DNA from: an uncultured Flavobacteriales bacterium
GTDB lineage: Bacteria; Bacteroidota; Bacteroidia; Flavobacteriales_D; Sanyastnellaceae
Assembly: GCA_937996585.1 (NCBI GenBank)
Contig: CALKUW010000239.1
Coordinates: forward strand, 1 to 17,111
DNA: 17,111 nucleotides
Direction of reading: 5' to 3'
Shown: one piece after another, positions 1 through 7,537 of the stretch
How positions within the stretch are numbered: position 1 is the stretch's first letter
Layout: the number at the start of each line of letters is the position of its first letter
Position numbers and translations under genes: made by a program
The notes under the pieces: generated by a model
Databases searched by the model: none
What the model was told of the DNA's origin: nothing
The model's input: only the letters and a program-made list of their open reading frames with translations

Positions 1-3000
1 CCAACGTGATGTCATCACCACCTGAAACGTAAGTCGGAGCCGTCACATCGTTGCGGTCCACCGTCTGCACGTTGAGCTGGGCAATGTTGCAGAGCTCATC
101 GAATGCGGCATAGTGGAACTCAACGAATTCGCCGTCTTGGCAATCCGTAGCGTAATCCACGGTAGGCACGAGGGTAGAGATGATGTCACCGGCTTGGCCA
201 TAGGCTGGCTCACCCGTAATCGCACCACTCCAGCTGAACCATCCGGAGAATCCGTTGTCGTCACAGTTGTGGTTGTTGGCACCGTCGCCGAGCTGGTAAC
301 CGAAGTACTGGCTGGCCGGCTGGTGGTTGAAACGCAGGAGCGTTCCGAACTGCCAGTCACCGCGACCCGTCGCGTAGCTCATGTCATCGTTCAGGGTGTA
401 CATGGTCCAGAGGTCGGTGTTGACGTCACAACCGTAGTCGTTCTTGAAGCCTCCGCCCCAAGCCGTACCTGCGGTGCGGTTCTCGAAGTAGAAGTGGATG
501 TCGAGACCACGGCTGGGGTTGTTCATGTCGAACACAGCACCCTCGAGGAGGGCCGTACCGTTCTCGTACTGCGTCATGGTCACACCACCGGCAGCGGCGT
601 CCTCGATGAAGTACGCGGCCTGACCCATGTCACCATTGATGTCGTAGAACTGCAACAGGGCGTCAATACCGTTGTTGAAGTCGGGATCGTTACCGGCGGA
701 AATGACGTTCCAGGTCTGGCTGGTACCGCCACCGTTCTCGTCCTGGTTGCGTCCGTCGAACTGCAGCTTCGTGCTGTGGACGGCGTCGAGTTCGAGCTCG
801 GAGCATGCGAAGGCGGTCACATCGCTCGCAGCCATGGCGGCGTCAAGGTCGGACTCACACTCCACAGAGTAGTCGGCAATGCTGCCCGTCATCTCCAGAC
901 CCGTGCAACCGAGGCAGGGGTCGGCGGAAGCGAGGGCGATCACACCACCGAGGGTGTAGACCTGGCTACCACTGTCGAAGTCGTATGCTCCATCAATCAC
1001 CGGGTAGGTATCTCCACTGATCAAGGACTGGAGGCTCCGGTTGCCGGCGCCATCATCGCTGAACTGGAAGATTTCACCATACCAGTTGGTCAGCTGCTCA
1101 CCATTCTGGAGGTGGTCACAGAAACCGAGGAAAACGTGTCCGGCAAGCAGGTCACCGATAACCTCCTGGCTGAGGGCCTCGAGGTTGTAGCCGGCGGAAG
1201 CCCAAGCCGCGTCGGTCGGCAGGAAGAGGGTACCACAGGTGGCCACCTGTGAACAGGCGGTGCACTGGCCCCACGTGTCGTCAATGTCACCGGAACCCAT
1301 GCTCCAGAGGCGGTTGGCGTAGCTGTAGTAGTCGGTAATCGGAGCACAAGCACCGTTCAGGTAGTCATCATATCCGTCACCATAGAGGAGGTCGGCACCG
1401 AAGTCGAGGAGGTCCTCGTACTCACCGTTGATGACCCACTTGTACTCCATGTCGGCACCGGGGGCGGGGTCGAACACGACCTGCCAGATGCCAGCGGACA
1501 CTTCCGTGGCTTCGGGACCACCATTGGGATCCCAGCCCCACCAGGGACCGCTCAACCGGACGGTAGTCACGTCAGCGATTCCGCTGCAGCTGATGTCGAG
1601 GGTAGCCACAAGGTGGTTGGTAGCTTGGCCACCGGTCTCAGGCGTGAAGCCGATGCCGAGGCCTCCGAAGGCGTCGTTGAAGTTGTCACCACCGCCTCCG
1701 CCGAGGACGAGGTCCTCGATGATGCTGATGGTGGTGTCAAGCTCGGAGCCGCTCTCACCATTGATGATGTCGAGCACCTCATCCAGGTCCTCATCCTCAT
1801 CACAGGTTCCGTCTCCGTCGGCGTCGTTCAGGCAGACACCGTCACAATCGACGTTGCTGGCACCGTAAAGGTCAATCGGGTATTGGCAGGAGCCGTCCTC
1901 ATTGTTGGCCTGGTCGAAGTAGTTACAGGCTTCGGCATCGGTACAACCGCTGATGACACAAGTGCCATCATCGAGGTCTGCACCGGCATAGTAGTTGTCA
2001 GCAATGGGATTGGTACAACCCGTGCAGCTTCCATCGTCGTCCGTGGCAGCCGGGTCATAGTTGTTCGCACCGGAATCGGTACAACCGGGGATCTCATCCT
2101 CATCACACACGAGGTCTCCATCGGCGTCATTGAGGCACGCACCGTCACAGTCGACATTGGTAACTCCGTAGAGGTCCTCGGGGTAAATGCAGAGGGTGTT
2201 GTCCGTATCGGCGAGCGGGTCATCGTCGTAGTTACAGGCAGCGGGGTCCGTGCAGCTCTCCGTCTCGTCCTCGTTGCAGACACCATCGTTATCCGCATCA
2301 TTCAGGCAGTTGCCGTCACAATCAACGTAGTCGATGCCATAGAGGTCAATCGGGTACTGGCAGGAACCATCGTTGTCCGTGGCAGCAGCGTCATAGTTAC
2401 AGGCAGCCTCCTCGGTACAACCGGGAACCTCATCCTCGTCACAAACGCCATCGCCGTCAGCATCGTTCAGGCAGTTGCCATCGCAGTCCACGTAATCCAC
2501 ACCGTACAGGTCGATGGGGTACTCACAGAGGCTGTTGTCCGTGTCCGTGTAGGCGCCGTCGTTACAGGCGGCGGGATCCGTACAACCCTCGGTCTCGTCT
2601 GCATTGCAGACGCCGTCACCGTCGTCGTCGTTGGGATTTACCGTACCGTCGGGATTGCAGGTCTCACAAGGATCGTCTGCGTAGACACAGGAGCCATCGT
2701 CAATCGTGGCGTCGGCGTCATAGTTACACGCCGTGGCACCGGTACAACCAGCACAGGTCGTGTACTCACAGGAACCATCGTTGTCCGTGGCAGCAGCATC
2801 GTAGTTGCAAGCACCAGCTTCGGTACAGCCTCCAATCTCATCTTCGTCGCACACGAGGTCGCCATCAGCGTCATTCAGGCAGTTTCCGTCGCAATCGAGA
2901 TTGGCAGCTTCCGGATAGGTACAGGAAGCGTCATCGTCCGTGGCTGCACTGTTGTAGTTGCAGGCCTCCGCATCCGTACAACCGGGGATTTCATCCTCGT

Positions 3001-4009
3001 CACAAACGAGGTCACTATCCGCGTCGTTCAAACAGTTGCCATCACAATCGAGGTTGGCTGCAGTCGGGTAGGTACAAGACGCATCGTCGTCCGTTGCGGC
3101 ACTGTCGTAGTTACAGGCTTCCGCATCGGTACAACCGGGCACCTCATCCTCGTCACAAACACCATCGGTATCGGCATCGTTGAGACAGTTGCAATCACAA
3201 TCGAGGTTGGTTGCACCGTCACAAACGTCTGCAGGGTAGGTGCAGGAACCATCATCGATGGCAGCGTCGGCATCGTAGTTACAGGCCGTGGCATCGGTAC
3301 ATCCAGGCGAATTACCGGCACCGAAGTAAAAGGTGTCACGGAACTCGTTGGATCCATCACCATTAATAAAGACCTGGCAGTACAGCTGACCGCTCAGATC
3401 TCCGTCAGTGGTGAACTGTCCGACCAATACTTCAAGGTCTGCTCCAGCTACACCGTTGGCGTCACCGTTCAGAGCATACCAAGCACCTCCAATCGGGTCA
3501 TCAATGGAGATGTTGCCGCCGGGAAGGCCGCCACCCAAGTCAAAGTTGGTCGCCCAAGGATTGGCCGTGGATTGCACCGTAGCAACGGCAGCTTCACCGA
3601 TCGCGGCGTTGGGAACACCTTCCAGACCAATGGTGACCCAGCTATCAAACGGCAAATCCGGATAGACGGGGAACAGCAGGCTGTTGATGCCGTTGGGCGT
3701 AGCAGCACCGAGAGCAGAATGGTGGAAGCTCGTTGTGGTGTTGACATACGTCGGGTTGATGGCATCACCCGATACCGAGGACATGAAGTCATCCGCGTTG
3801 TTCATCACGACATACAGCCGTGAACAGCTGTAGCCAGTGAGGTCCGTAACCCCGAGGGCACCGACAAGAATGCCGATGTTCTCATTGATTACCGTATCGC
3901 GAAGTTCATACCCATCCGGAGCGGGAGCGGAGTTGACCGCGATCTGCTGGATCTGGGAATAGGACGTGGCCCAACACATGAGGGCCAGAAAGAGAGATGT
4001 GAGACGCAT
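1..4009 (-). CDS. Giant secreted repeat protein, C-terminus beyond window
   Basis: An uninterrupted minus-strand frame runs from ATG at 4009 to the left edge: 1336 codons, no stop. The product starts with a Sec signal peptide (MRLTSLFLALMCWATSYSQ). Residues about 20-235 form a beta-rich domain ending in LEVLVGQFTTDGDLSGQLYC, a type I know from other flavobacterial surface proteins. Residues 236-741 hold eleven GCTD..ACNYD repeats with acidic DADGDGVCDEDE segments that probably bind calcium. Then come a GPWWGWDP beta domain (821-828), a possible FAS1/fasciclin-like domain (about 927-1025, starting TLFLPTDAAW and ending near YTLGGVIAL), a carbohydrate-binding or lectin-like stretch, and DVTAPTY near the edge, which resembles the start of HYR/Ig-like repeats. 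Such proteins normally carry a C-terminal type IX secretion signal; that part is not in the window. Likely role is a cell-surface or released adhesin or matrix protein. Function is inferred from architecture only. Confidence 0.9.
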   Translation of the reverse strand, partial: MRLTSLFLALMCWATSYSQIQQIAVNSAPAPDGYELRDTVINENIGILVGALGVTDLTGYSCSRLYVVMNNADDFMSSVSGDAINPTYVNTTTSFHHSALGAATPNGINSLLFPVYPDLPFDSWVTIGLEGVPNAAIGEAAVATVQSTANPWATNFDLGGGLPGGNISIDDPIGGAWYALNGDANGVAGADLEVLVGQFTTDGDLSGQLYCQVFINGDGSNEFRDTFYFGAGNSPGCTDATACNYDADAAIDDGSCTYPADVCDGATNLDCDCNCLNDADTDGVCDEDEVPGCTDAEACNYDSAATDDDASCTYPTAANLDCDGNCLNDADSDLVCDEDEIPGCTDAEACNYNSAATDDDASCTYPEAANLDCDGNCLNDADGDLVCDEDEIGGCTEAGACNYDAAATDNDGSCEYTTCAGCTGATACNYDADATIDDGSCVYADDPCETCNPDGTVNPNDDDGDGVCNADETEGCTDPAACNDGAYTDTDNSLCEYPIDLYGVDYVDCDGNCLNDADGDGVCDEDEVPGCTEEAACNYDAAATDNDGSCQYPIDLYGIDYVDCDGNCLNDADNDGVCNEDETESCTDPAACNYDDDPLADTDNTLCIYPEDLYGVTNVDCDGACLNDADGDLVCDEDEIPGCTDSGANNYDPAATDDDGSCTGCTNPIADNYYAGADLDDGTCVISGCTDAEACNYFDQANNEDGSCQYPIDLYGASNVDCDGVCLNDADGDGTCDEDEDLDEVLDIINGESGSELDTTISIIEDLVLGGGGGDNFNDAFGGLGIGFTPETGGQATNHLVATLDISCSGIADVTTVRLSGPWWGWDPNGGPEATEVSAGIWQVVFDPAPGADMEYKWVINGEYEDLLDFGADLLYGDGYDDYLNGACAPITDYYSYANRLWSMGSGDIDDTWGQCTACSQVATCGTLFLPTDAAWASAGYNLEALSQEVIGDLLAGHVFLGFCDHLQNGEQLTNWYGEIFQFSDDGAGNRSLQSLISGDTYPVIDGAYDFDSGSQVYTLGGVIALASADPCLGCTGLEMTGSIADYSVECESDLDAAMAASDVTAFACSELELDAVHSTKLQFDGRNQDENGGGTSQTWNVISAGNDPDFNNGIDALLQFYDINGDMGQAAYFIEDAAAGGVTMTQYENGTALLEGAVFDMNNPSRGLDIHFYFENRTAGTAWGGGFKNDYGCDVNTDLWTMYTLNDDMSYATGRGDWQFGTLLRFNHQPASQYFGYQLGDGANNHNCDDNGFSGWFSWSGAITGEPAYGQAGDIISTLVPTVDYATDCQDGEFVEFHYAAFDELCNIAQLNVQTVDRNDVTAPTYVSGGDDITL
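1787..3304 (-). repeat. Eleven tandem Cys-rich acidic repeats (GCTD-ACNYD type)
   Basis: Within the giant protein, residues 236-741, I count eleven units, each starting (G/S)CT. Full units read GCTD..ACNYD..A..DDGSC, a linker, VDCDGNCLNDADGDGVCDEDE. Linkers fall into two classes: a short one (AANLDCDGNC, units 2-3; unit 1 a variant) and a long one (IDLYG...VDCDGNC, units 6, 7, 8 and 11). Units 4, 9 and 10 are short and lack the DCDGNC...DEDE half; unit 5 has a unique middle (PCETCNPDGTVNPNDDDGDG). Cysteines per unit are 8, 6, 6, 4, 6, 6, 6, 6, 2, 2 and 6, always even. The DxDxDG-like loops resemble thrombospondin type 3 or EF-hand calcium loops. Units 2 and 3 are nearly identical in protein sequence. 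Confidence 0.9.
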
Positions 4010-4029
4010 CACAAGTGGTTTGGTTCCAT
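4009..4029 (-). other. Possible six-codon leader ORF (MEPNHL) overlapping the giant gene start
   Basis: On the minus strand an AGGAG-like motif (complement of about 4037-4045) precedes an ATG at 4029 that opens MEPNHL-stop. Its TGA shares one base with the ATG of the giant gene (TGATG at 4011-4007). The purine-rich motif is about 8 bases from this upstream ATG but nearly 30 from the main start, so the leader, if real, could be translationally coupled to the main gene. Bacteroidota use Shine-Dalgarno pairing weakly and a six-codon frame can occur by chance, so this is only a suggestion. Confidence 0.2.
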
Positions 4030-4465
4030 TTGGTTTTTCTCCTGCGTGAACAGGTTCAGGCAAGTTCTCAAATCTTCCCCTTCTTCCAATAAGCGCCGAT
4101 GCCCCTTCGTCGAATTATACATCCCTTCCGCTGGTCATGGCCTTCCTAAGCCTGGCAGCAAATCGACCAATTAAATTTTTTAGTAATTCAATGGCCCAAA
4201 CAATGTGACGGATGAGCATATAATCATGTCGGGGACATGCGTTGCGTCTACAAATTCCCTGTGAAATTGTTGTTTCAGACCTGGGAGGAACGGGAACCAC
4301 ATCCGACCAGCAGCCCTGATCCAAAAAGCACCGGATTGAAATTCAAGTTGCTGATTTTAAACAGATTAATATTTCACCTCGGCCAACAGCGCCTTCAATT
4401 GAAGCTTTGCCACGCAACAAGCGCCAAGAGGTTATAATCTGATTCAGCCGAAGCCATAAGGCACG
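4030..4465. other. AT-richer intergenic region, no convincing gene
   Basis: This stretch separates the giant secreted gene from the tRNA terminator and is clearly more AT-rich than its surroundings, especially about 4150-4440. Two small open frames cross it (minus 4115-4324, plus 4237-4437); neither product resembles a known protein or has a good start context, so I treat the region as non-coding. It should hold the promoter of the giant gene: the minus strand has TATAATTCG around 4113-4105, partly like the Bacteroidota -7 element, but no TTG at the right distance upstream. It also contains the inverted repeat at 4225-4239. Confidence 0.6.
4225..4239. repeat. Short perfect inverted repeat
   Basis: CATGTC-GGG-GACATG: two 6-base arms around a 3-base centre, about 215 bases upstream of the giant gene start. 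It could be a protein-binding site or a small hairpin. There is no T-tract, so it does not look like a terminator. It may be chance. Confidence 0.35.
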
Positions 4466-4495
4466 AAAAAGGGCCAGCACCCGTGCTGACCCTTT
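4466..4495 (-). terminator. Rho-independent terminator after tRNA-fMet
   Basis: Read on the minus strand, AAAGGG and CCCTTT arms (4490-4495 and 4468-4473) close a stem continued by CAGCAC/GTGCTG-type pairing with one mismatch. The stem is followed directly by a run of five T (complement of 4466-4470). The orientation fits termination of the tRNA-fMet transcript, 32 bases beyond the tRNA 3' end. Confidence 0.75.
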
Positions 4496-4502
4496 CATCT
4501 GA

Positions 4503-4518
4503 CTTGTTCCGAAACAAG
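4503..4518 (-). other. Small hairpin between tRNA and terminator
   Basis: CTTGTT (4503-4508) and AACAAG (4513-4518) form a perfect 6-bp stem with a 4-base loop. It lies between the tRNA 3' end and the main terminator. It probably belongs to the 3' trailer of the precursor tRNA and could mark a processing site or a first weak terminator. Confidence 0.4.
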
Positions 4519-4526
4519 CCCTTTTG

Positions 4527-4599
<73 letters not shown>

Positions 4600-4623
4600 A
4601 TCAATTTCCCGCGAACGGGACGG

Positions 4624-4653
4624 CGAAGATAGGTGGGTCTTCTTTCTTTGCAA
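4624..4653 (-). promoter_or_regulatory. Bacteroidota-type promoter for tRNA-fMet
   Basis: On the minus strand, TTG (complement of 4651-4653) is followed after exactly 19 bases by TATCTTCG (complement of 4624-4631), one mismatch from the Bacteroidota -7 consensus TAnnTTTG. Transcription would start near 4617, giving a leader of roughly 18 bases. The element lies inside the 64-base gap shared with era. Confidence 0.6.
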
Positions 4654-4663
4654 GCGAAATTCG

Positions 4664-5590
4664 ATGCCCGTGTCCCAAACGAATGCAAAAGCCGAGCACT
4701 GCGCCGGCTTCGTCAACATCATCGGCTCGCCCAACGTGGGCAAGTCCACCTTGATGAACAGGCTCGTCGGAGAACGGCTGAGCATCATCAACGCCAAGGC
4801 CCAGACCACGCGCCACCGCATCATGGGCATCGTATCGGGCGACGATTGGCAAATTGTCTACTCCGACACGCCAGGCGTACTCGACCCCGCATACAAGTTG
4901 CAGGAGGGCATGATGAAGTTCGTTAGGACCGCTCTGCGCGATGCCGACGTCCTCCTCATCGTCACCACGCCCGACGAGCGCACCCTCGCCCACCCCGAGA
5001 CGCTCGAGAAAGTGCAGCGCATGGACATCCCCGTTCTGCTGCTCATCAACAAGGTCGACCTCGGAAGCCAGGAGTCCATCAAGGAACACATTGAACATTG
5101 GCAGGCGCTGATCCCCCGAGCGGAGATCCATCCCATCAGTGCATTGCATGGATTCAACCTCGACCACCTGCTCGAACGCATCGTCGCCCAGCTGCCCCCC
5201 TCTCCCCCTTTCTTCCCCAAGGATGAGATGACCGACAAGCCCATGCGCTTCTTCGTGTCCGAGATCATCCGCGAGAAAATCCTCACCCACTGCCGCCAGG
5301 AGGTGCCCTACAGCAGCGAGGTCGTGGTCGAATCCTTCAAGCAGGACCAGACCAAGGAAGGCAAACCGCTGCGCCGCATCGAAGCGACCATACAGGTGGC
5401 GCGCGACTCCCAGAAGGCCATCCTCATCGGTGCGGGGGGCAAGATGATCAAGCGGCTCGCTACCGACGCGAGAAAGGACCTCGAGGGATTCCTCCGTGAA
5501 AAGGTCTTCCTCGAATTGCGCATTAAGGTCGACAAGGACTGGCGCGATGACGAGCGGAAGCTGAAGCAATACGGCTACTTCAATGGCTGA
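4664..5590 (+). CDS. era: GTPase Era
   Basis: Era is an essential Ras-like GTPase with a C-terminal KH domain that binds the 3' end of 16S rRNA and assists 30S assembly. The 308-residue product has the full set of motifs: G1 GSPNVGKS (21-28), G2 QTTR (47-50), G3 DTPG (68-71), G4 NKVD (129-132) and G5 SAL (159-161). The KH domain follows from about 195, with RFFVSEIIREKI and the RNA-binding loop GAGGKMIK (256-263). Length is normal for the family (about 300). The ATG gives a natural N-terminus just ahead of the first beta strand. It is followed by ispE with an 8-base overlap, implying co-transcription, and is divergent from the tRNA gene. Confidence 0.97.
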   Translation: MPVSQTNAKAEHCAGFVNIIGSPNVGKSTLMNRLVGERLSIINAKAQTTRHRIMGIVSGDDWQIVYSDTPGVLDPAYKLQEGMMKFVRTALRDADVLLIVTTPDERTLAHPETLEKVQRMDIPVLLLINKVDLGSQESIKEHIEHWQALIPRAEIHPISALHGFNLDHLLERIVAQLPPSPPFFPKDEMTDKPMRFFVSEIIREKILTHCRQEVPYSSEVVVESFKQDQTKEGKPLRRIEATIQVARDSQKAILIGAGGKMIKRLATDARKDLEGFLREKVFLELRIKVDKDWRDDERKLKQYGYFNG

Positions 5591-6446
5591 GGCACACCAA
5601 GTCCGCCACGGCACCATGGTCGTGTTCCCCAATGCCAAGGTCAATGTGGGCCTGCAGGTCAGGCGCCGCCGCGATGACGGCTTCCACGACATTGAAAGCC
5701 TGTTCCTTCCCATCCCCTGGCACGACAGTCTGGAGCTCGAAATCCTCGATGCAGGGCAGGACTGCACAATCGTCACCCATGGATTGTCCATTCCTGGCGA
5801 CGATGACAACAACCTCATCCTGAAGGCCCATGCCCTGCTCTCGGAATCACATGACCTGCCTCCGGTCCGTTTCCACCTGGCCAAGGCCATACCCATGGGA
5901 GCGGGGCTCGGAGGGGGAAGCGCAGATGGCGCCTTCGCGCTGGTTGCCCTGAACCGACTCTTGGGCCTCGGCATCGAAACCCCGCAATTGGAAGGCCTGG
6001 CCGCACGGCTTGGATCGGATTGCCCCTTCTTCATCCGAAATGCCTACGCACATGTTTCGGGCAGGGGCGAACACATCAAACCGGTTGAACTTCAACTGGG
6101 CGGTTGGTGGATCGCCTTGATCCACCCCAACGTCCATGTACCAACCGCAGCCGCCTTTTCATGGGTGACGCCTGATGATGCCCGTCCAAACCTGCTGAAG
6201 TGGACCGGCAGCTCACCATCGGAGTGGGACGACACACTGCGCAATGACTTCACCCTGCCGGTATCCGAACGGCATCCTGTCATCGGTGAGGCGCTCCAAC
6301 GTCTGAAGGACCACGGCGCCACGTTCGCCGACATGAGCGGAAGCGGCTCCACCGTATTCGGCTTCTTCCACGAAGCGCCCCCCGCCGAACTGCTGCAAGG
6401 GTGCCCGGTGGATTGGACGACCTGGCAGGGACGCTTCCCGGCCTGA
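5583..6446 (+). CDS. ispE: 4-diphosphocytidyl-2-C-methyl-D-erythritol kinase IspE
   Basis: A GHMP-family kinase that phosphorylates CDP-ME at the 2-position with ATP in the MEP (non-mevalonate) isoprenoid pathway. Visible motifs are FPNAKVNVGL (15-24, with the conserved lysine K19), the ATP-binding glycine-rich loop PMGAGLGGGSADGA (104-117), and SDCPFF (145-150) with the catalytic aspartate D146. A C-terminal SGSGSTVFG matches GHMP motif 3. The frame opens at 5583 inside the end of era. The ATG at 5616 (Met12) would give the N-terminus more usual in Bacteroidota, MVVFPNAKVN, and may be the real start. Its stop lies only 3 bases from that of the convergent lptG. Confidence 0.95.
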   Translation: MAEAHQVRHGTMVVFPNAKVNVGLQVRRRRDDGFHDIESLFLPIPWHDSLELEILDAGQDCTIVTHGLSIPGDDDNNLILKAHALLSESHDLPPVRFHLAKAIPMGAGLGGGSADGAFALVALNRLLGLGIETPQLEGLAARLGSDCPFFIRNAYAHVSGRGEHIKPVELQLGGWWIALIHPNVHVPTAAAFSWVTPDDARPNLLKWTGSSPSEWDDTLRNDFTLPVSERHPVIGEALQRLKDHGATFADMSGSGSTVFGFFHEAPPAELLQGCPVDWTTWQGRFPA

Positions 6447-6449
6447 GCC

Positions 6450-7529
6450 TCACTTGGGCGCCCTCCGGTACAGGATGACGCCGAGCAGACCGAACAGTAC
6501 GTTCGGCGTCCAGGCGGCCACTGCGGGCAGGATGCCCGCATGGGTGGCCGAAACCGACATCAGCTTGGCACTGAATACGTAAATGAATCCGACCACCACA
6601 CCGATGAGGATGTGGATGCCCGTGCCCCCGCGTTGGCGCCTGCTGGCCACACTTACCCCGATAAGCGCCATGATGTAGATGGCGAAGGCATTGGATGTCC
6701 GGGTGTGAGCTTCCAGCTCGAGCATGCGCTCTCCACCCGATCCCTTGGCCTTCTCCCGCTCGATGGCCTCCTGCAAGGCTGTCCAACCGAGGGTGGACAT
6801 GGCCTGTGAGCGCTGCCCGAAATCCTCCATGCGCATCACGAGCGCCGTATCGAGCACAGCCAGGCGTTCGAAGGTCTCGCCGCCATCCGCATCCCACGTC
6901 CGCTTCCGCAGGTTGGACACCCTCCAGGTCTGCTCCTCCGGCAGCCACTTCGCCTTGCTCGCCGTCCATTTCTCGGCGAGCCGCCCATCCCGCCATTGCT
7001 CGAGGACGAACCTGTACCCCACCTGGCGACCGGCATTCACCGAACGGAAGTAGACCACCGTCCCCGGCTGGATCTCGCGGTACAGATGCTGCTCGGCAAT
7101 GTGGAACTCCTTGTGGATGTACTCCACTTCGAAGTCCAGCTTCCGCTCATTTGAAATGGGCAGGATGACATGGGCGAGCAACAGGCTGCCCGCCACGAGG
7201 ATGGTCGAGGCCATGAAATAGGGCCGCATCAGCCGCTGGAACGAAATGCCGCCAGCCAGCACCGCGATGATCTCGCTGCGTTGGGCAAGCCGGCTGGTGA
7301 ACAGCAGAATGGTCAGGAAGACGATGAAGGCGCTCAGCATGTTGCCCAGGGCCAGGCAGAAGCTCACATAATAAGAGCCGAGGACCTCACCCCAGGGTGC
7401 GCCGTTCTCGATCAGCCGCTCGAGGTTCTCCGCGATGTCGAACACGACCGCCACCACACAGAACAAGGCGACCATCAGAAAGAAGGTGCCCAGGAACTGG
7501 CGGACGATATAGCGGTCGAGGATGCGCAT
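6450..7529 (-). CDS. lptG: LptF/LptG-family permease (LPS export)
   Basis: This inner-membrane permease pairs with a second LptF/LptG protein and the ATPase LptB to pull lipopolysaccharide out of the membrane towards the Lpt bridge. The 359-residue product starts with the family signature MRILDRYIVRQFLGTFF. It has three N-terminal transmembrane segments (about 12-30, 58-77, 104-124), a periplasmic beta-jellyroll domain of about 150 residues, and three C-terminal segments (about 280-296, 304-322, 332-354), the standard topology. R/K-E-I..LAGGIS (84-96) matches the coupling region that contacts LptB. It starts 8 bases after the stop of tgt, as one operon. LptF versus LptG cannot be settled from sequence alone; the tgt linkage matches Bacteroidota genes usually called LptG or YjgP/YjgQ. 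Confidence 0.9.
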   Translation of the reverse strand: MRILDRYIVRQFLGTFFLMVALFCVVAVVFDIAENLERLIENGAPWGEVLGSYYVSFCLALGNMLSAFIVFLTILLFTSRLAQRSEIIAVLAGGISFQRLMRPYFMASTILVAGSLLLAHVILPISNERKLDFEVEYIHKEFHIAEQHLYREIQPGTVVYFRSVNAGRQVGYRFVLEQWRDGRLAEKWTASKAKWLPEEQTWRVSNLRKRTWDADGGETFERLAVLDTALVMRMEDFGQRSQAMSTLGWTALQEAIEREKAKGSGGERMLELEAHTRTSNAFAIYIMALIGVSVASRRQRGGTGIHILIGVVVGFIYVFSAKLMSVSATHAGILPAVAAWTPNVLFGLLGVILYRRAPK

Positions 7530-7537
7530 GCAGTCCG

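Noticed and set aside
113..1252. A 379-codon plus-strand open frame
   Set aside because: Also antisense to the giant gene; its product is low-complexity Val/Glu/Gly-rich and has no domain, whereas the minus frame reads through sensible extracellular domains.
1787..3304. Regularly spaced repeats considered as a CRISPR array
   Set aside because: The repeats are imperfect, about 70-170 bases apart in irregular units, stay in one reading frame and encode conserved protein motifs; there are no unique spacers.
1613..3823. A 736-codon open frame on the plus strand with repetitive Val/Ile/Thr-rich product
   Set aside because: It is antisense to the repeat array of the giant minus-strand gene. The minus frame has a signal peptide, conserved repeats and no stop across 1336 codons; the plus frame is a by-product of its regular codon use.
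4115..4437. Two small open frames in the intergenic gap (minus 4115-4324, plus 4237-4437)
   Set aside because: No recognisable domain, no good start context, AT-rich composition unlike the coding regions, and they partly overlap each other on opposite strands.
4601..6034. A 477-codon minus-strand open frame opposite era and ispE
   Set aside because: Both era and ispE are unmistakable on the plus strand with all their motifs; the antisense frame runs up to the tRNA gene and has no recognisable domain.
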